Below are positions 27,914-35,710 of a stretch of 64,000 nt of DNA, one piece after another. The position numbers and the translations under genes were made by a program. The stretch's first letter is position 1. Every line of letters starts with the position of its first letter. The stretch lies in the NCBI RefSeq assembly GCF_900112225.1, contig NZ_FOLD01000017.1, positions 51,050 to 115,049 on the forward strand, written 5' to 3'. The stretch is from Massilia yuzhufengensis. Lineage in GTDB: Bacteria; Pseudomonadota; Gammaproteobacteria; Burkholderiales; Burkholderiaceae_D. The notes under the pieces are model-generated. The model saw only the letters and a list, made by a program, of their open reading frames with translations. It was not told where the DNA came from and made no database searches.

Positions 27914-28897
27914 TTACTTGCGGCGGTCGGGCCCACGGGCGCGGCCCGCCGGCAAATCCTGACGGGGCGGCGCCAGCGCGTTCAGGGTTTCCCCTGCCTG
28001 CACCAGCTCGACCGCGACATCGTTGAGCTTGCGTTGGCTGGAGCGGGCATGGCTGCGCAGCATGCGCAACGCGTCATGGCGGTCGATGCGGTAGCGTTCC
28101 ATCAGCAAGCCCACCGCCATGCCGGTTTCGCGGCCCTCGCGCAGGGCCAGGGTCAGGCGCTGTTCGGCGGCACGCAAGTCCTGTATCTCCGCCGCGCATG
28201 CCAGGGCGGCACGCACTGCCGGCAGCAGCTGCGCCGGATCGATCGGCTTGAGCAGGTAGCCCACGGCGCCACACTCGGCGGCCCGCTCGGCGACGTCGGC
28301 GCTGCTGCTGGCCGAGAGGAACATATAGGGCACGCCTTCGAGCTGCGCCGCCAGCTCCAAGCCCGACATGCCCGGCATGGCGATGTCGAGCACCGCCAGT
28401 TGCGGATGCAATTGCCCCATGTGCAGCAAGGCCAGCGCGGCGGCGCCGCTGTCGGCGGTCCGGACCCGGAACCCATGGGTTTCAAGCGCGCGTGCGAGCG
28501 CGGCCACCAGCAGGGCGTCATCGTCGACCAGCAGGATCAGCGGCGCCGGCGCCGGCGCAACGGCGGGCGGGGGCAGGCCGACGCCCGGGGTCTCGTCGGC
28601 AAACACCCCAGGCGCGTCGGCATAGGCTGCGATGCACAGCCGCTCGAACGCGCTACGGCACAGGGCGAGGTCGGCTGCGCGACAGCAGCGATCGAGCTCG
28701 GCCGCGGCAAGGCCAACCCGCCGGCAATCGAAGGAGGCCGCCGAGCCCGACAGGGTATGGGCAATCGCCTGCACTCCGGCAAGGTCGCCCCGGTCGAGCG
28801 CGGCGCGCACGTGCTCGAGATGGGTGGACAGGCTGTTGGCGAAGGCGATGCACAGGTCGGTCACATCGATCGGATCGGATTTCGTCGAGGCGGTCAT
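27914..28897 (-). CDS. HPt-REC-ANTAR regulator
   Basis: A 327-residue protein with an unusual order: an N-terminal HPt domain (AHTLSGSAASFDCRRVGLAA, phospho-His in AHTLSG), an Ala/Pro linker, a receiver (LLVDDDALL, AVLDIAMPGMSG with the Asp, LLKPID) and a C-terminal ANTAR RNA-binding bundle (LREGRETGMAVGLLMERYRI). ANTAR proteins bind paired hairpins in nascent RNA and prevent termination when activated by phosphorylation. Three ATGs lie in a row (28897, 28900, 28903); the last, 28897, is 6 bases from AGGA and was chosen. It converges with the EAL gene. The HPt could take phosphate from a kinase such as the nearby hybrid kinase, but that is inference. Confidence 0.78.
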   Translation of the reverse strand: MTASTKSDPIDVTDLCIAFANSLSTHLEHVRAALDRGDLAGVQAIAHTLSGSAASFDCRRVGLAAAELDRCCRAADLALCRSAFERLCIAAYADAPGVFADETPGVGLPPPAVAPAPAPLILLVDDDALLVAALARALETHGFRVRTADSGAAALALLHMGQLHPQLAVLDIAMPGMSGLELAAQLEGVPYMFLSASSSADVAERAAECGAVGYLLKPIDPAQLLPAVRAALACAAEIQDLRAAEQRLTLALREGRETGMAVGLLMERYRIDRHDALRMLRSHARSSQRKLNDVAVELVQAGETLNALAPPRQDLPAGRARGPDRRK

Positions 28898-29467
28898 CAT
28901 CATTCCTGGAACGCGGGAGGCCAATATAGCACGGGTCACCGCGTCAAAAAAACTGACAGTATCGAATGTATTGACTTGAATATTGATTGGTGGCAATATG
29001 ATTGCCATCTAACTCGCATCAACAGCGTGGCCACCCTTGCCGCCGCTGGCAAGCTGGATGTTCGCCCGCCCGTCCCACACTGGACGCGCCCGGCTACCAC
29101 GGCCTCCGACCTGCCGATTGCTTGAATGTCCATGCGCGCCGCGTGGACGCTTGCAGATCAGGAGTGCCATGCCTACCCCGTCCCAACGCTTCGCCGGCTG
29201 CGCGCCGGCCTGGTCCACTGCCCGCCGCCGTCCTCAAACATCGATGGGCCTGTGGCGCGCGTGCATGCGCCATGCCGGCGCGCCCGCCCGGCACCACTGC
29301 CGGCCGCCGGCGCAGCGCCAGGGCCGCGCCAGGCCGGCCGAGGCCGGCCCGTGCCGCGCAACCCGGACCCGCCACGCCGTGCGCGCATGAACCCGCCGAT
29401 TTCCGTTCCGCTGGCGCGTGAGGCACGGCGGCCAGCCACCCCAGGCATTTCCTCACAGGAGCATCAC
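28898..29467. other. Divergent intergenic region with a palindrome
   Basis: About 570 bases between the ANTAR regulator and cheW. The part next to the ANTAR gene (28920-29010) is A/T-rich and contains TGGCAATATGATTGCCA (28992-29008), a perfect 7-bp inverted repeat with a 3-bp centre, a likely protein-binding site. The cheW-proximal 400 bases are GC-rich. Arg/Pro-rich frames cross them but none resembles a protein. Confidence 0.5.
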
Positions 29468-29935
29468 ATGAACAGCGACAGCGACAAGAACGAAATGCTC
29501 GCCTTCCGGCTCGGCAGCGAAGAGTATGGCATCCACATCATGGCCGTCCAAGAATTGCGCGGATACGAGCATGTGACGCGGATTGCCAACGCGCCTGCGT
29601 GCGTCAAGGGCATGCTCAACCTGCGCGGCGTGATCGTCCCGATCATCGACCTGCGCATCAAGTTCGGCCTGGCGGCGCCGGTCTATGACGCGACCACGGT
29701 GGTCATCGTCCTGAATATCGGCGATACGACGGTCGGCATGGTCGTCGACAGCGTCACCGATGTCATCGACCTCCCCGGTGAGCAGATCAGGCCGGCGCCG
29801 GACATGGGAATGGCCGTGAGCGGCAACTGCCTGACAGGCATCGGCCTGCTGGGCGAGCGCATGCTGATCCTGGTCGATATCGAGCGCCTCGTGTCGCTGG
29901 CCGATCTTGACCTGACCGAAGCACTTGCTGCCTGA
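29468..29935 (+). CDS. cheW: Chemotaxis coupling protein CheW
   Basis: A 155-residue CheW. It links chemoreceptors to CheA. The fold is visible as two beta barrels: LAFRLGSEEYGIHIMAVQEL, CVKGMLNLRGVIVPIIDLRI with the NLRG signature, VVIVLNIGDTTVGMVVDSV, and a C-terminal GIGLLGERMLILVDIERL. The ATG at 29468 follows CAGGAG at good spacing. A chemoreceptor gene, now broken, begins 41 bases downstream, so the two were an operon. No cheA is in the window. Confidence 0.9.
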   Translation: MNSDSDKNEMLAFRLGSEEYGIHIMAVQELRGYEHVTRIANAPACVKGMLNLRGVIVPIIDLRIKFGLAAPVYDATTVVIVLNIGDTTVGMVVDSVTDVIDLPGEQIRPAPDMGMAVSGNCLTGIGLLGERMLILVDIERLVSLADLDLTEALAA

Positions 29936-29976
29936 ACAGGCCGGCATTACACGATTACGGCGAAAGGAAACGAAGC

Positions 29977-31280
29977 ATGTTCGCAACACTCAAGGTACGT
30001 ACCAAGTTGGTCGGCGGATTCCTGGTGCTGGTGCTGATTGGCAGCGCGGTGGCCGTGGTCGGCATGTTCAACCATGGGCAGCATCAATGCGATGGCCAGC
30101 GACATGTATCAGCGCGAACTGATGGGGCGCTCGTATATCGAGGAAGCCAACATCGACCTGATCTGTGTTGGCCGGGCCAGGGGGAACAATCTGCTGCCGA
30201 CGCCGCAGCTGGAGCGCGATACCAACATGCGTAATATCCGCAAGTACACGGCGGCGATCCAGGACAAGCTCGACAAGGCCAGGCAGTTGTTCGTCACCGA
30301 CGAGGCCAAGCGCATGTTTGCGGAATATACGACCGTCGCGGCCAGCTACGACACCGAGCTGACCCGCGCGCTGGCCCTGGCCGACAAGGAGGGGCTGGCC
30401 AGCCGCAGCGAAGCGCTCACCCTTGCCCTGGCCGCAACCCGCAAGCATGCCAACGTGCTCGACGATCTGCTCTCCAACCATCGGAGCAGAAACAGGCGCG
30501 GGCCAGGGTAGCGGCCGAGGAAGCCAGTAGCGTGTACCAGGCGGGCCGGTCGACGATGCGGGTGCTGACGCTGTGCAGCGCGCTGGCCGGCACGGCCCTT
30601 GGCGTGCGCATCACGCGCGACCTGACCGGGCAGCTCGGCGGCGAACTGCACGATGCCGCACGAATTGCCGGCCTGATCGCCGACGGCGACCTGAGCGTCG
30701 CCATCGAGACCAGGGCGGGGGACCAGTCGAGCATGCTGCATGCGATGAAGCTGATGCGCGACAGCCTGGCGACCATTGTCGGCCAGGTGCGCAGCGGCAC
30801 CGAGACCATGTCCACGGCATCGGCCCAGGTCGCTTCAGGCAATCTCGACCTGTCGTCGCGCACCGAACAGCAAGCCAGCTCCCTGGAAGAAACCGCGTCG
30901 TCGATGGAAGAACTCACCTCGACGGTGAAGGAAGCCAGGAACAAACCTCGGGCATCGAACAGATCAACCAGGCGGTTGCCGAAATGGACCAGGTGACGCA
31001 GCAGAACGCAGCCTTGGTGGTAGAGGCCGCCGCTGCCTCCGAATCGATGCTTGAGCAGGCTGCCCAGCTCGCCAATGTGGTCAGTGTCTTCAAGATCGAC
31101 GGGGTGTCGCGCTCGCCAAGCCCGCCGCGCGCGGCCCCCGCCAAGGCGCCGGCACCCAGGAAGCTTGGCGGTCCCACCCCAGCATCGGGCAAGCCCGCGA
31201 CCGCACAGGCTGCCAAACCCGCACCCAGCATGGACACGGCCGACGAATGGGAACAGCGCCAGGCCTGCATCTTGCCCTGA
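29977..31280 (+). pseudogene. Methyl-accepting chemotaxis protein, frameshifted and missing its signalling tip
   Basis: The N-terminus (FATLKVRTKLVGGFLVLVLI) starts in one frame and shifts near 30075 to the +1 frame (MYQRELMGRSYIEEANIDLI, four-helix ligand domain). It shifts back near 30480 (EQKQAR), reads through a HAMP-like part and the first signalling helix (LSSRTEQQASSLEETASSME), then jumps at about 30938 straight to EQTSGIEQINQAVAEMDQVT in a third frame. About 130-150 residues, including the conserved hairpin tip that contacts CheW and CheA, are absent. The C-terminal linker is Pro/Ala-rich. A working receptor cannot be made. It follows cheW by 41 bases. Confidence 0.75.
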
Positions 31281-31375
31281 ATAGGCTGCGGCTCCATATC
31301 GACACCGCGCGGAAAACGCAAGGCCCTTGCGCCAGCACACAGCCGCGCGCGCGCGTCGGACTAGGATAGCTTCAT

Positions 31376-31449
31376 GGCGAGGTAGCAAAGCGGTCATGCA
31401 ACGGCCTGCAAAGCCGTCAAGTTGGGTTCGACTCCCTTCCTCGCCTCCA
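31376..31449 (+). tRNA. tRNA-Cys (anticodon GCA)
   Basis: A full cloverleaf is readable: acceptor GGCGAGG (31376-31382) pairs with CCTCGCC (31439-31445), the anticodon stem ACGGC/GCCGT holds the loop CTGCAAA with anticodon GCA, and the T-loop contains GGTTCGACTCC. CCA is encoded at 31447-31449. It lies alone between the decayed chemoreceptor and an esterase remnant. Confidence 0.93.
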
Positions 31450-31485
31450 GAACACCCGAACATCGCCGGCGCATGCCGGCGTTGT

Positions 31486-31690
31486 TCATTTCCAGCCCTG
31501 GACGTCGCCAGCCTGGCGCCGGTGCTTTCCAAAGAACTCGAGCATCATCCGGCTCGCCTCGGGACCTGCCGCGGCATGCAATGCCGTGGCTGGTGCGCTA
31601 CCGCTCCATGCGTGCCCCAGGCCCGCGATACTGGCCACGCGCAGCCATTGCTTGCGGCCGGCCAGGTAGTCGTGGAGCGTCAGGGCGTTG
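31486..31690 (-). pseudogene. PHB-depolymerase-family esterase, C-terminal remnant
   Basis: On the minus strand this stretch encodes TLHDYLAGRKQWLRVASIAG, GLGHAWSGS and GPEASRMMLEFFGKH. That is the final part of PHB depolymerase/LpqC-type alpha/beta hydrolases, including the catalytic His in GHAWSG. Upstream sequence up to the hydrolase gene at 31826 shows no matching Ser-nucleophile region in any frame. Only the last about 65 residues survive. It is a dead fragment. Confidence 0.55.
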
Positions 31691-31825
31691 CGCCTGCCCC
31701 CCATCCTGCAGGCTTGACCGACACCTTGGCCGGCGCGCCGGGCGCCATGCTGCGCAGCAAGGGTACCCCCGGGACGGAGTTGGCCATATTGCCTCTGCAT
31801 GCGATGCGGCGGCGCCGCCGCGACC

Positions 31826-32728
31826 TCAGGGCGCGCCCAGGAAGGCCTTGACCTCGCTTTGGAAGCGCTGCGGCTGGTCCCACATGATGAAGTGGGCGCT
31901 GTCCGGCACGCGCTTGAGGGTCAGCTGCCTTACCGGCGCATACGCGGCCTTGTAGACGTAGTCGAACTGCTCCGCCGGGATCGTCACGCTCGGCGGCTGC
32001 ACGTACAGCACGGTCACCGGCTTGGTGATCTTCGGCAGCTCCGGGATCAGGTTGGTCATGATCAGTTCGCGGTAGGCGCGCGCGCTCACGTCGGTGTCGC
32101 TCGCCGCCGAATCGGCGATCGCGCCTGCGCGCATCGATTCGGTGTTGACCATGCCGGCGATGGTCTCGCTGGTGCGCTTGCTGCGCAGTTCCGGGGTGGC
32201 GCCGCGGATGCCGGCGGCCACGCCGTCGGCGACTTGCTCGACCTTGTCCGGCGCCGCGCCGGGGCCGGCGAAGAAGGTGCCCAGGTAAGGATACATGTCG
32301 ACCACCATCAGGCGCGACAGCGCGTCAGGATGGCGCGCGGCCAGCATCATGCCCATGGTGCCGCCCATCGAGTGGCCGATCACGGCCGGCTGCTTCAGGC
32401 CTGCTTCCTTGATGTAGCGCGCGATTTCTTCGGCGACCGGCGCGGCCACCGTACCGGTCTTGTTGCCGCCCACCGGCTGGCCGGCGAAACCCGACAGCTG
32501 GACCAGGTGGTAGCGGTAGCCGGGCAGGGCGGCGACCGTGGACGTCCAGGCGCGCGGCGAGGAATTCAGGCCCGGAATCAGGACCACGTCCGGGCCGGAA
32601 CCCTCGGTGCGCACGGTGATGCGGTCGGAAGCGAAGGGGGCGGCCAGGGCATCGGCCAGCGGCAGCAAGGCGACGGCGGCGGCGGCCGCGGCCAGCATGG
32701 AACGGCGTGAAAACAGTGTGTGGCGCAT
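31826..32728 (-). CDS. Exported alpha/beta hydrolase
   Basis: A 300-residue hydrolase. The N-terminus has a Tat-like motif (SRRSML) followed by a long Ala-rich hydrophobic stretch and a cleavage region near ADALAAP. The fold shows VVLIPGLNSSPRAW (oxyanion region), IGHSMGGTMG with the nucleophilic Ser, and SAHFIMWDQPQRF with the catalytic His. The substrate is not predictable. The ATG at 32728 follows GAGGA by 6 bases. It is the last gene of a minus-strand operon (DsbD-like, redoxin, hydrolase) with a gap of 62 bases to the redoxin gene. Confidence 0.8.
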   Translation of the reverse strand: MRHTLFSRRSMLAAAAAAVALLPLADALAAPFASDRITVRTEGSGPDVVLIPGLNSSPRAWTSTVAALPGYRYHLVQLSGFAGQPVGGNKTGTVAAPVAEEIARYIKEAGLKQPAVIGHSMGGTMGMMLAARHPDALSRLMVVDMYPYLGTFFAGPGAAPDKVEQVADGVAAGIRGATPELRSKRTSETIAGMVNTESMRAGAIADSAASDTDVSARAYRELIMTNLIPELPKITKPVTVLYVQPPSVTIPAEQFDYVYKAAYAPVRQLTLKRVPDSAHFIMWDQPQRFQSEVKAFLGAP

Positions 32729-32790
32729 TCGGATCCTCTGGTGATTGTCATGGCGGCCGCGGACCGGCCGCCGGTTTCCTGCTGCCCTGG

Positions 32791-33396
32791 TCAGCCGTAC
32801 TTGACTGAACAGCCGTAGGGCTTGGTGACGGCCTGGCTGAGCGGCTTGCCCGCCAGCGACTCGTCGATCGCCTGCACCAGGTAGTTGGTGGCGGTCTTGA
32901 TGTCGGCCGCGTTGGACGTGGGCTTGCTGTCGATCGCGCCGGCGTAGACCAGCTTGCCGCTTGGATCGATCAGGTAGATGTGCGGCGTGGTGCGGGCGCC
33001 GTAGGCGCGGCCGATCGCCCCGCCCGTGTCCATGATGGCGGCGGTGGGCGCGGCTTGCTTGCTGGCCAGCCAGGCGTTGAGCGAAGCTGCCTTGGCGGCG
33101 CGCTCGCCCTCGGCGCTGGTGCTCACCGACAGCCAGGCCACGCCCTTGCCGGCGGCGTATTTCTGCACGCTGGGCATATTGCCGCCGTCGTAGTGCTTCT
33201 GGACGAAGGGGCAGTCCGGGTTGACCCATTCCAGCACGACGTACTTGCCCTTGTACTGCGACAGCGAGACGGGCTTGCCGGCGGCGTCGGTGCCGGTGAA
33301 GGCGGGCGCCGGCTGGCCGACCACGGCCTCGGCCAGGGCGCTGCCGCCCATGACCATGCCGGCGGCGAACAGCGAAAGTGCGATGGTGCGCTTCAT
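32791..33396 (-). CDS. Periplasmic redoxin (AhpC/TSA-like thioredoxin-fold protein)
   Basis: A 201-residue exported protein with signal peptide (residues 1-22). The thioredoxin fold has VGQPAPAFTGTDAAGKPVSL, then VLEWVNPDCPFVQKHY with a single active Cys62 (no CxxC), and RTTPHIYLIDPSGKLVYAGA with the cis-Pro. A second Cys lies near the end (YGCSVKYG). The pattern suits a peroxiredoxin-like or resolving-type redoxin more than a TlpA disulfide reductase. It is 38 bases downstream of the DsbD-like gene, whose exported electrons could reduce it. That pairing is inference. Confidence 0.8.
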   Translation of the reverse strand: MKRTIALSLFAAGMVMGGSALAEAVVGQPAPAFTGTDAAGKPVSLSQYKGKYVVLEWVNPDCPFVQKHYDGGNMPSVQKYAAGKGVAWLSVSTSAEGERAAKAASLNAWLASKQAAPTAAIMDTGGAIGRAYGARTTPHIYLIDPSGKLVYAGAIDSKPTSNAADIKTATNYLVQAIDESLAGKPLSQAVTKPYGCSVKYG

Positions 33397-33434
33397 GAGA
33401 TCCTCCTTGGGTTGTTCGGGTTGGTCATCGACAT

Positions 33435-35582
33435 CTAGAGCCCGGCCAGTGCGCGCCGGACTTCTTCCACGCTCGGGAGTTCCGACAGCAGCGTCGGCTG
33501 CCGTGCATCAATCCGGTACAGCACATACACCGGCACGCCGCTGCGCCCGAGTTCCTTGAGCGCCTGGGTAATGGTGGCGTCGCGCCGCGTCCAGTCGGCC
33601 CGCAGCAGCAGTACGTTCTTGGCGCCGAAGTCCCGCAGCAGGCCAGGATCGGCGAAGGTGGTGCGCTTGTTGTACTGGCAGGTGACGCACCAGGCGGCCG
33701 TGAAGTCCACGAACACCGGCCGTCCTTCGGCGCGCGCACTGGCCTGCAGCTGCGGCGACCAGGCCTGGAAGGCGCCGGCGCTGGCGACGCTGTCGATCGG
33801 GGCCTGCGCGTGCCGCAGGGCGGGCCAGGACCATGCGGCCGTGCCGCCGACCACCATGGCGGCGACGCCGATCCCGGCCCAGCGGCCGGCGCTGCTGCGC
33901 GCCGGCAGGCCCAGCACCCACAGGCCGAAGGCCGCGGCGAGCAGCAGGCCAAGCAGGGCGGCCACTGCGTCGACCCCGGCCTGCAGCCCGAGTACCCACA
34001 GCAGCCACACCACGGTGGCGAACATCGGGAAGGCCATCACGGTCTTGAAGCGGGCCATCCAGGGACCCGGGCGCGGGAAGATGCGGGCGACGCCGGGGAA
34101 CAGGCTGGCGGCCAGGTAGGGCGCAGCCATGCCGGCGCCCAGCGCGGCGAACACCGACAGCGCCTGCGGCGCGGGCTGGGCCAGTGCCGCGCCGAGGGCG
34201 GCGCCCATGAAGGGCGCGGTGCAGGGCGAGGCCACCGCCACCGCCAGCACGCCGGTGAGGAAATCGTCGGCCACCGGGTTGCGGGCGCGCGCATTGAGGA
34301 AGCTGGCGGGCAGCAGGCGATTGAATTCGACCAGCCCTGCCAGGTTGAAGCCGATCAGCGTGAACAGCATCGCCAGCGCGGCCACGAACAGGGGCGACTG
34401 CAGCTGGAAGCCCCAGCCCAGCTGTTCGCCGCCGGCGCGCAGGGCCAGCAGGAGCGCGGCCAGCAGCAGGAAGGACGCGATCACGCCGGCGGTATAGGCC
34501 AGGCCCCCGGCCACCACCCGCCGGCGCTCGCCCAGGTGCTGGGCGAAGCCGAGCACTTTCAGCGACAGGATCGGGAACACGCAAGGCATCAGGTTCAGGA
34601 TGGCGCCGCCCACGAAGGCCAGGGCCAGCACCAGCAGCCAGGGGCGGCCTGGCTCGGGCCCAGGCATGGCGGGCGCGGGCTGGGCGGCAGCGGGCGCATT
34701 AGCGGCGCCCGGCTGCGGCCATGGGCCGGCGATCGGGAACTCGAAACGGATGCCGGGCGAAGCGTGGCCGGCCGTGAGCACCGCCCCCATCGTCGCCGGG
34801 CTGTCGCTGCGCTGGGCCGACAGCGGCGCGCGCAGCACCAGCCGGTCGCCATCCCATTGCTGCACGAGCGCGGCCGGATGATCGATCACGCCGCCGTTTT
34901 CCGGGAACAGCTGCAGCGGCTGGCCGCGGTAGCCAGGCGGCAGGCCGGACGCGTCGATCACCAGCGCCTTGCCCTCGATGCGGGCGCTGGCCGCCAGGCC
35001 CGGGACCGCAAGCGGTGCGGCGGCGCGGGCCCGTTCGAACAGCGCGGCGTGCGCGGTGACGGGGCCGGCGGCCAGCATGGTATCGAGCTCGGCGAATTCG
35101 GGGATGCAGACTTCCTCGCAGATCAGCCAGTCGGCGCGCAGCTTCACCGGCAGGGCGCCGCCCTGGTAGCCGGCCGGTACCGTCAAGCGCACCGGCAGCA
35201 GCAGGTCACCGTCGTAGCCATAGTTCATCAAAGGACCGAGCGGGAGCTGCTTCGGGGTGGGCCAGACGATGTCGCCGGCCGTGAACCCGGGCGGCAGGGT
35301 CCAGGCGAAGGTGGTGGGCAGGCCGGAGTCGCCCGCATTGCGCCAGTAGGTGTGCCAGCGGGGGGCGTGCTGCAGGCGCAGTCCGAGCCAGACCTGCGCG
35401 CCGGGCTTGACCCCGGCGGGCGCGTGGACCAGCAGTTCGACGCGTGCGTGGCCGGTGACGGCGGACGACGCCGCGTGGCCCAAGGCCGCGTGGAACACGA
35501 GCAGGAAGGCGAGGGCGATGCGCAGGATGGCGCCCGAAAGCGACAGTGTACGAGCCCCGGCTGCTGGCGGTCTAGCATGCAT
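33435..35582 (-). CDS. DsbD/ScsB-type transmembrane thiol-disulfide reductase
   Basis: A 715-residue inner-membrane protein. After a signal segment the N-terminal periplasmic part (to about residue 300) carries LICEEVCIPEF with its Cys pair. A CcdA-like membrane domain of eight helices follows (ILNLMPCVFPILSLKVLGF, then AVASPCTAPFMGAALGA with the two membrane Cys). A C-terminal thioredoxin domain has AAWCVTCQYNKRTTF. Electrons pass from cytoplasmic thioredoxin through the membrane Cys pair to periplasmic partners. The length and domain order match DsbD-related ScsB proteins. It is first in the operon with the redoxin and hydrolase genes. No metal-resistance genes are adjacent, though a copper-type Cys-rich protein lies 2.3 kb away. 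Confidence 0.85.
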   Translation of the reverse strand: MHARPPAAGARTLSLSGAILRIALAFLLVFHAALGHAASSAVTGHARVELLVHAPAGVKPGAQVWLGLRLQHAPRWHTYWRNAGDSGLPTTFAWTLPPGFTAGDIVWPTPKQLPLGPLMNYGYDGDLLLPVRLTVPAGYQGGALPVKLRADWLICEEVCIPEFAELDTMLAAGPVTAHAALFERARAAAPLAVPGLAASARIEGKALVIDASGLPPGYRGQPLQLFPENGGVIDHPAALVQQWDGDRLVLRAPLSAQRSDSPATMGAVLTAGHASPGIRFEFPIAGPWPQPGAANAPAAAQPAPAMPGPEPGRPWLLVLALAFVGGAILNLMPCVFPILSLKVLGFAQHLGERRRVVAGGLAYTAGVIASFLLLAALLLALRAGGEQLGWGFQLQSPLFVAALAMLFTLIGFNLAGLVEFNRLLPASFLNARARNPVADDFLTGVLAVAVASPCTAPFMGAALGAALAQPAPQALSVFAALGAGMAAPYLAASLFPGVARIFPRPGPWMARFKTVMAFPMFATVVWLLWVLGLQAGVDAVAALLGLLLAAAFGLWVLGLPARSSAGRWAGIGVAAMVVGGTAAWSWPALRHAQAPIDSVASAGAFQAWSPQLQASARAEGRPVFVDFTAAWCVTCQYNKRTTFADPGLLRDFGAKNVLLLRADWTRRDATITQALKELGRSGVPVYVLYRIDARQPTLLSELPSVEEVRRALAGL

Positions 35583-35710
35583 CTGTTGGTCCCTGTCTGG
35601 AAGAGCGCTGCGTGGTGCCCCCGCCGCCAGGACCGTGCCCAGCCGGCGAGACTGCCAATATTAACAGGAACCGGTATGAAAAGAGCAAGCCCCGGACAGG
35701 CTGCTTGCCC

